From contig NC_081411.1 in NCBI RefSeq assembly GCF_030272615.1, positions 158,884,471 to 158,948,470 on the forward strand: a DNA stretch of 64,000 bases, in the 5' to 3' direction. Source of the DNA: Cryptomeria japonica (taxonomy: Eukaryota > Streptophyta > Pinopsida > Cupressales > Cupressaceae). The translations under genes were made by a program, and so were the position numbers. Numbering within the stretch: the stretch's first letter is position 1; every line of letters starts with the position of its first letter. Of the stretch, positions 58,870-64,000 are shown piece by piece. The notes beneath the pieces were generated by a model. The model ran no database searches, had not been told where the DNA came from, and saw only the letters and a program-made list of their open reading frames with translations.

Positions 58870-59319
58870 GCTTCAAAAGGCTTAGGGGGAGCAAACGGCA
58901 AAATGTTTTCAAACCCTCGGTTTATACTGGCAAAAGACCTTAACTAGTATATGATACCTATCACTTGGCAGAAGACCAAAAATGGTAAAAAGAGAAATTA
59001 GGGTTTATGCCCTAATGGAGGAGCATTAATGACGGTAGGTGAGGACTATGTTTAAAAGCATTTTTGAAATCATTTCTCACTATTAGTTTTCGAGCGAAGA
59101 AAAGTTTTTCAAAGAGCAGAGCAATGAAAAGGCAATTTGAGCAAAGATTTGGAGAAATTGAGAAACCACAAAGGAGATTCAAATTCAAATAGCAAATGGT
59201 CAAGCAGAGAACACCAAGTGGTGATTCAGCTACCGACGAAGTGAGGAGTAAAGGAGAATCAGAAAGCCCTAAATTCGCATGTTTTGAAAGGTATTTCTTG
59301 AGTTCTTAAAATTTCTACA
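58870..59319 (+). other. Spacer between element G ORF1 and ORF2
   Basis: 450 bp. Purine-rich GGGGGAGCAAA at 58884-58894. No domain found; could be a leader for ORF2. Confidence 0.6.
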
Positions 59320-62300
59320 ATGGCTTCCACATCTCATACCAATTCTAGTGCATCTATTGAGTCTGAAAGTTTTATTCAACGAAAGTCAAAGTATAATGCC
59401 CTATCACAAGTTCTGGCTGGAGAGATATTAGAAGAGGGAATCTTAGATTATATTGATTGTAAACTCGAAGACCTAGGGTCTCTAGCTATCCATACCCAAC
59501 TAGGTCTATTTTTATGGACAAGATAAGATGATCAAACCGGAGTATAGTATTCTGGAGAAGAAGAAACTCCACAATGTTGTTTACTTCCTGAAGGATTTCA
59601 CAGAAGATCATATAAGGATTATTCTAAGTAGCATCCATGGTGACAAAATGTAATTGGAGAGGATGCATGATATCACACCGTAGGCAATTCATGCAGTCAC
59701 TGGTTTCTGCAATATAGGGGAAGTACCAGCCCTAAGGACAGTTAGCAAAACTGAGATGTCCAAGCTAACCGGTTCAGTGAGTGACTCATGGGGCATGATT
59801 ATAAATTCAATCAAAGATGATCTGGTTAAGTATGCCTACATGGTGATAGGCTACCAGACGTTCTCAGCCAGCAGAATCAACTCTATATCTGCTGCAACGG
59901 TAAATGCCACTTACCAAATGATAAAGGAGGATGCATTATTTGACCTATGCACCGGTATGTAGAGGCAACTCCTATTGAACCTAAAATCAATCAAACAAGA
60001 TAATGCACTGAGGTTCAAGATTGGACAACTATTGGTTGGGTTGTTCTTTTACTTTCAAGGATACTTCCCAGGAGTAGGAGATGTTCAGTGGTTTGGTGAC
60101 CAATCGGTAACCAAGCAAATCAAGGAAAGCATTGAAGCACTTGGAACTGGTCACCTTGATATTCTAAACAAGTATTTTGATGAGTTTAGAAGAAAGATGA
60201 GCCAAAGAGTGAGGATATTAGGAGACATCGTCAAGAAATATGAAGATGATATCTGCTTCACCATCCAAGTAGACAAATGTATAATGGAGGCTGTTGAGCC
60301 TAGAATGGAAGAAGTGGAGCCAATGGGCTATGAGGTGATGTACAACATGCTGGAAGGGTATGCCTCTACCCTTATTGCCTCACTGCTTGATCCTAAGGCG
60401 AAGAGAACCTACACCTACCTGGAGAGGATAACATCGGCTGAAGAACTACCAGCAGTGAAAGAGAAAGGACTGACAGTGAAGAAGGTAAAAGCAGTGCCTG
60501 CAACATCAGCATCGGTTACTACTGCAACTCCAAAAGTGACCAAGCGGTCACCAACTAAGAAGAAACTAGAAGCTACACTAGCTAAAGTGTTCCAAAGAAA
60601 GAGGAAGATGAGAAGCAACTCTCTAGACTCAGAAGAAACTATGTCTGAGGAGCAGCCCAAAAAGGCGAGACAGACAAGAAAGAAGACATAGAGTCAATCA
60701 ACATCTTCAGCACTGGTAAATATAGATATCTCCTCCTATAAACCTTTGACACATTGTCAAAGAACAATAAAGAATATTAGGAGAAAAGTGTTAAATGATT
60801 TACTTGAGTGTTTCGATGACTTCAATGAGGATGAAAAGGAAGCGGTTGAAAAGGAAATAATTCAGTATCTGTGTAGTAATGACTGGTCGCCCTCAAAGAT
60901 TAAGTCTCAGATATTGGATTCTTTATATATGTCATTAGATAATAGATGTTGCATTGCCATAGAGAAAGAATAGGAAATTAGAGAGAATTTTTTTGCACAA
61001 TACTTTCCCGACCTATCAAATTCTAAATTATATGATGTTATTGATCTAAATAAAGGACTCTTCTTCAATAGAAAAAGAAGACTCTGGCTGTTAGAAGGTA
61101 GAGTTGTTGATGTCAAAAAGGACACCCATTTGTTTATGCAAATTGCTGTCCAGACTCACACAGCATGTTTGGCCAACTGACAAGCAAAAGAAGAACCGGT
61201 TATATCCAGACCAGATGAAGCATTTGATGATGAAGGAAGTCTAGTTGTAGAACCAATTGACACTATTGATGTCGATGACCTGGATGTAGAAGATGTCACT
61301 TAGGACATACCTTCTGAGGGAACAGGACGTGAGCATTAGGCTGAATAGGGCAATGAGCAAGCCGAGGATAGATAGGAAGCAGCTAGGGAATAGGCAGAGA
61401 AGAAGAAGAGGGATGAAGATGAGGAAAAGTGAAAAGAGGAAGAGAAGAGAAAAGAGGAAGAGGAGAAAAGAAAAGGTGAAGAGAAGAAGAGGCAAGAAGA
61501 TGAGAGGAAAAAGAAAGAAGAAGAGGATAAAGAAGAGAAGAAGCGGAAGGAAGAGGAAAAGAATAAGAAGGAAGAGAAAGATAAAGAAGAGGAAAAGCAG
61601 AAGGAAGAAGAAAAGAAGAAGAAGGAAGAGGAAGAGAAAGAAGAGGAGAGGAGGAAAGAAGCTGAGAGGAAGAAGAAGGAAGAGGAAGACAAGGAACAGG
61701 AAAAGAAGAAGGAAGCAAAGAAAAAGAAGGAAGAAGAAGATAGAGAAGCAAAGAAAAAGAAATTAGAAAAGAACAAGACAGGAGAAGTGGAGAAGAGCAC
61801 ACAGATGGAGAATCCGAAGGCAATCGAGAGTCAAGCCAAACCGGCTGATATCACCAGTCCTATCAATCTCTAGTCTACAAGAGAATCAGAGCTAATGTAG
61901 AGCATCAAGGTAGCTCAAGAGCACCTTGAAAACATTCGACAGAAGAAGGAGCAGGATGTAATCCAAGCTGCTGTGGATATGCTTACCGGTTTGATACCCT
62001 TTACAAATCTTCCAAACATCGATTCTTCATTAGCTAGACTAAAGCTCCTATGCACAGTAGTAGATGATCAAGTGCAGAGTCTTAAAGAGGCAGCAGAGGC
62101 TAATGTCAAGAAGGAGCATCAAAAGGCTCTTAATATAGCTTTGGTGAAAAAGTTGAATGAGCTTCGGTCTGAGCTGAAGAAAGAACAAAAGGATATAAGG
62201 GATGCTCTAGATGAGGGGAATATGCTACTCAGCAAAATCTGTCAACCCCATCTATTCTATGATGATGTGCTAGCTCAGAAGCAAAAAATTGAATAGGACT

Positions 62301-62671
62301 TGTACTCCTACTTGAGCACATTCGAGCTGCCCTATGATTCCTTCACAACTTATGGGCAAACCATTCATCGGTTTCATATCCAGTTAGCCAAAATGGAGCA
62401 AGAAATCAACACACGGTCTAGAGATTTGTAGGAACTTCAACTAGTTTTACTTCCATGTCTGCAAATTCTTCAGAAGTGTTATCTGAACCTGGATGCCTTG
62501 ACAGTTACACAGGAGATGAGCACAGTTGATGCCATGGAAGAACAGGTCTCCTAGATGCAAACAGAGAAAGAAGTGGCCACCTCCCTACTTGAGTCCTGGT
62601 CTCTATCAATGAAGCAATTCTTGCAGGACTATAAATCTGTCTTTGACAAGTAATACTCCTTATTGTCATAA
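59320..62671 (+). pseudogene. Element G ORF2: long Lys/Glu-rich accessory protein, family unknown
   Basis: ATG at 59320 to TAA 62669, about 1117 codons, with a one-base shift in the T-run near 59510 and an early TAA at 62651. Parts: a Ser-rich N-terminus; a hydrophobic, probably folded region (59520-60380; AHAVTGF-like stretch, LVKYAYMVIGYQTF, GQLLVGLFFYFQGYFPG); a basic Lys/Thr/Pro stretch (TKRSPTKKKLEATLAKVFQR) that could act as a nuclear signal; a helical part (LLECFDDFNEDEKEAVEKE; DLNKGLFFNRKRRLWLLEG); about 130 residues of Lys/Glu repeats (61390-61790), probably one long charged helix; and a C-terminal helical region (LNELRSELKKEQKDIRDALD). I recognise no enzyme or envelope family. CAG-to-TAG type stops recur. 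Confidence 0.75.
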
Positions 62672-63024
62672 AGTTTTATTGTTTTAATATCAAATGGAAA
62701 CATGGTTGTTCAGCGGTACTTTGTCATTGTTGGCAAAGGGGGAGAAGTACTCTATTTTGGAGAAGTATAGGGGAGAAGTACTCTATTTTGGAGAAGTATA
62801 GGGGAGAAGTATATGGTTTTAAAATTTTGCTATATGCTTTGATATATGCTCTGATATCTCAATGTTTATGCTCTGTATGCAAAATTGCTATTCATTGTAT
62901 TGTTAAAAGGATAGTGTATATGTTTACGGGGAGCAATTTTGCTAATGGCATGATTTTGTTGTAAAACACTTAGATGTCAAAATTTTATTTCCTAAGTTTT
63001 GCCATCAATGCCAAAGGGGGAGAT
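62672..63024 (+). other. Untranslated stretch and polypurine tracts before 3' LTR
   Basis: Purine tract GGCAAAGGGGGAGAAG near 62732, a 31-bp tandem duplication (62739-62800) absent from the left copy, and the canonical tract CCAAAGGGGGAGAT at 63011-63024. Confidence 0.8.
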
Positions 63025-64000
63025 TGTTTTCATTTTTTATGTTTATGTTGTGATTGTCATTGATGGACACACACTTGCATTAAGATCCTCTTTATATGTA
63101 TGAGTTAGAGCACAACCAGTATTTGTTTCAACTGGTATGTTGTAAGTATGTTGTATTATAGTCATTAGACTATTGATGTTTTGCAGAATGTGTTTACCAG
63201 TCTAAAGCGGCATGTTGACCTCGAGCGGTATGAGGGATTAAAGTGGTATAACACATTTCGACCAGTCTTCATTATTGTCAAACTGGCAATAGGTATTTTG
63301 TATGAACCGGTAATACTCTGTGATGAGTTACCAACCGACATTTTGTGATGAGTTATAAATCCACCAATTGTCTGATGGTGATGACACACTAGTAGTGCTT
63401 CTTGTGTTGTGTTACTGAGTATGTCTAGATTCATTGAACCTAGGAAATTGTAATGTAATCCTATTGGACTGACATGAAATCAGATTCCTTTAAAAGGACA
63501 TCATTTCTAAGGTTTTAGGTTGTTGCTAAAAGGGTTTATGTTGTGACTAGGGTTTAAGGTGGTTGAGGAGTTGAAAAGAATATGAATGTGTAGAAGACTG
63601 AAGTAATGTAGGAGTGCATTAAGAATGAGCTATCAAGGATCTAACTGAGTAGTTTGTGCTATTAGATAGATCAAACACTTGTTGATTACTCACATCTTTG
63701 ACAAGTTTGTAGCCCTTAACCGGGTAGGCCCAAAAGCCTTTTGTAAAATCCTCTAACAAGGTGGTTCACCTCTGTGAATCTAAAATCCTCTAGCAAGGTA
63801 GTTCTTGATCAGACTTATCTCCTAACAGAGATTGAGATTCCTAACAGGATCTGTTCTGGTGAAGAACATTGTAAGACCTTAACCGGTCTGGTTTCTATTC
63901 TGCAGATAGTGACTTGTGAGTTCCATCTCACCGTGGTTTTTCCCATTTGGGTTTCCATGTCAAATATCTTGTGTTATGGTTGTATTGCTTTTGTGGGTGA
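63025..64000 (+). repeat. 3' LTR of element G, cut by window end
   Basis: Matches the middle LTR from its start to about 63956. TGTTGGCATT has become TGTTTTCATT. After 63956 the sequence departs from the middle LTR, which reads CACATGTATTTTGG there, so one of the LTRs has been altered. Confidence 0.88.

Larger units (their letters stand above)
56424..64000 (+). mobile_element. LTR element G with gag-like ORF1 and long ORF2, no pol
   Basis: 5' LTR 56424-57491, primer-binding site 57494-57505, ORF1 57542-58869, spacer, ORF2 59320-62671, polypurine tract near 63012, 3' LTR from 63025 past the window end. Another partial interior with the same 3' end lies directly upstream (53841-56423). Across roughly 5.5 kb of interior no protease, integrase, reverse transcriptase or RNase H motif is visible, so the element is non-autonomous. 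The tract and LTR ends resemble those of copia A. Confidence 0.85.

Noticed and set aside
61293-61823. Similar Arg/Lys-rich and Ser-rich ORFs in the right copy
   Set aside because: Shadow frames of the ORF2 Lys/Glu repeat.

Overview
The window looks like intergenic heterochromatin from a large-genome seed plant. A conifer or other gymnosperm is likely, but I cannot fix the species. Almost all of it is LTR retrotransposons, nested and decayed. I see no host gene, rRNA, tRNA or CRISPR array. The plant signs are Ty1/copia and Ty3/gypsy polyproteins, primer-binding sites for initiator-Met tRNA, very long LTRs, and degenerate plant-type (CCCTAAA) telomere-like repeats.

Layout, left to right. (1) 1-9956: Ty1/copia element A (+). 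It starts inside its 5' LTR, its gag-pol keeps one reading frame with seven in-frame stops, and its 3' LTR is 8470-9956. Inside A sits a complete reverse-oriented non-autonomous element A' (4958-8297), with 1444-bp LTRs, a 452-bp interior and a perfect TTTTA target duplication. (2) 9957-19813: element B (-), with a 2.5-kb LTR and a gag but no visible pol. A interrupts its 3' LTR, and the truncated copia element D (11629-15816, -) interrupts its interior. (3) 19814-22412: element E (-), of which a gag with four zinc knuckles and the 5' LTR remain; B sits in it. (4) 22413-26530: a badly decayed copia pol and two fragments of another LTR. (5) 26531-28059 and 39356-41411: purine-rich GA tracts alternating with telomere-like arrays, split by a Ty3/gypsy chromovirus-like element (28060-39355, +). 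(6) About 41412-45875: gypsy fragment F (-). (7) 45876-53790: element C (-), same family as B, with a gag frame of about 649 codons and no pol. (8) 53841-64000: element G (+), arranged as partial interior, LTR, full interior, LTR. It carries a coiled-coil/zinc-knuckle ORF1 and a long lysine/glutamate-rich ORF2 but no reverse transcriptase or integrase.

The order of events read from the junctions is: B went into E, A and D went into B, A' went into A; separately C went into F and was later joined to the G array.

Most in-frame stops are TAG where glutamine CAG is expected, or TGA where arginine CGA is expected. The two ORF2 copies show CAG and TAG alternating at matching positions. This fits C-to-T decay of methylated cytosines in silenced DNA.

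The best candidates for something undescribed are the G family (gag plus a large accessory ORF, no pol) and the B/C, E and G group of elements with multi-knuckle Gag and no detectable pol. These would need enzymes from other elements such as A or D.
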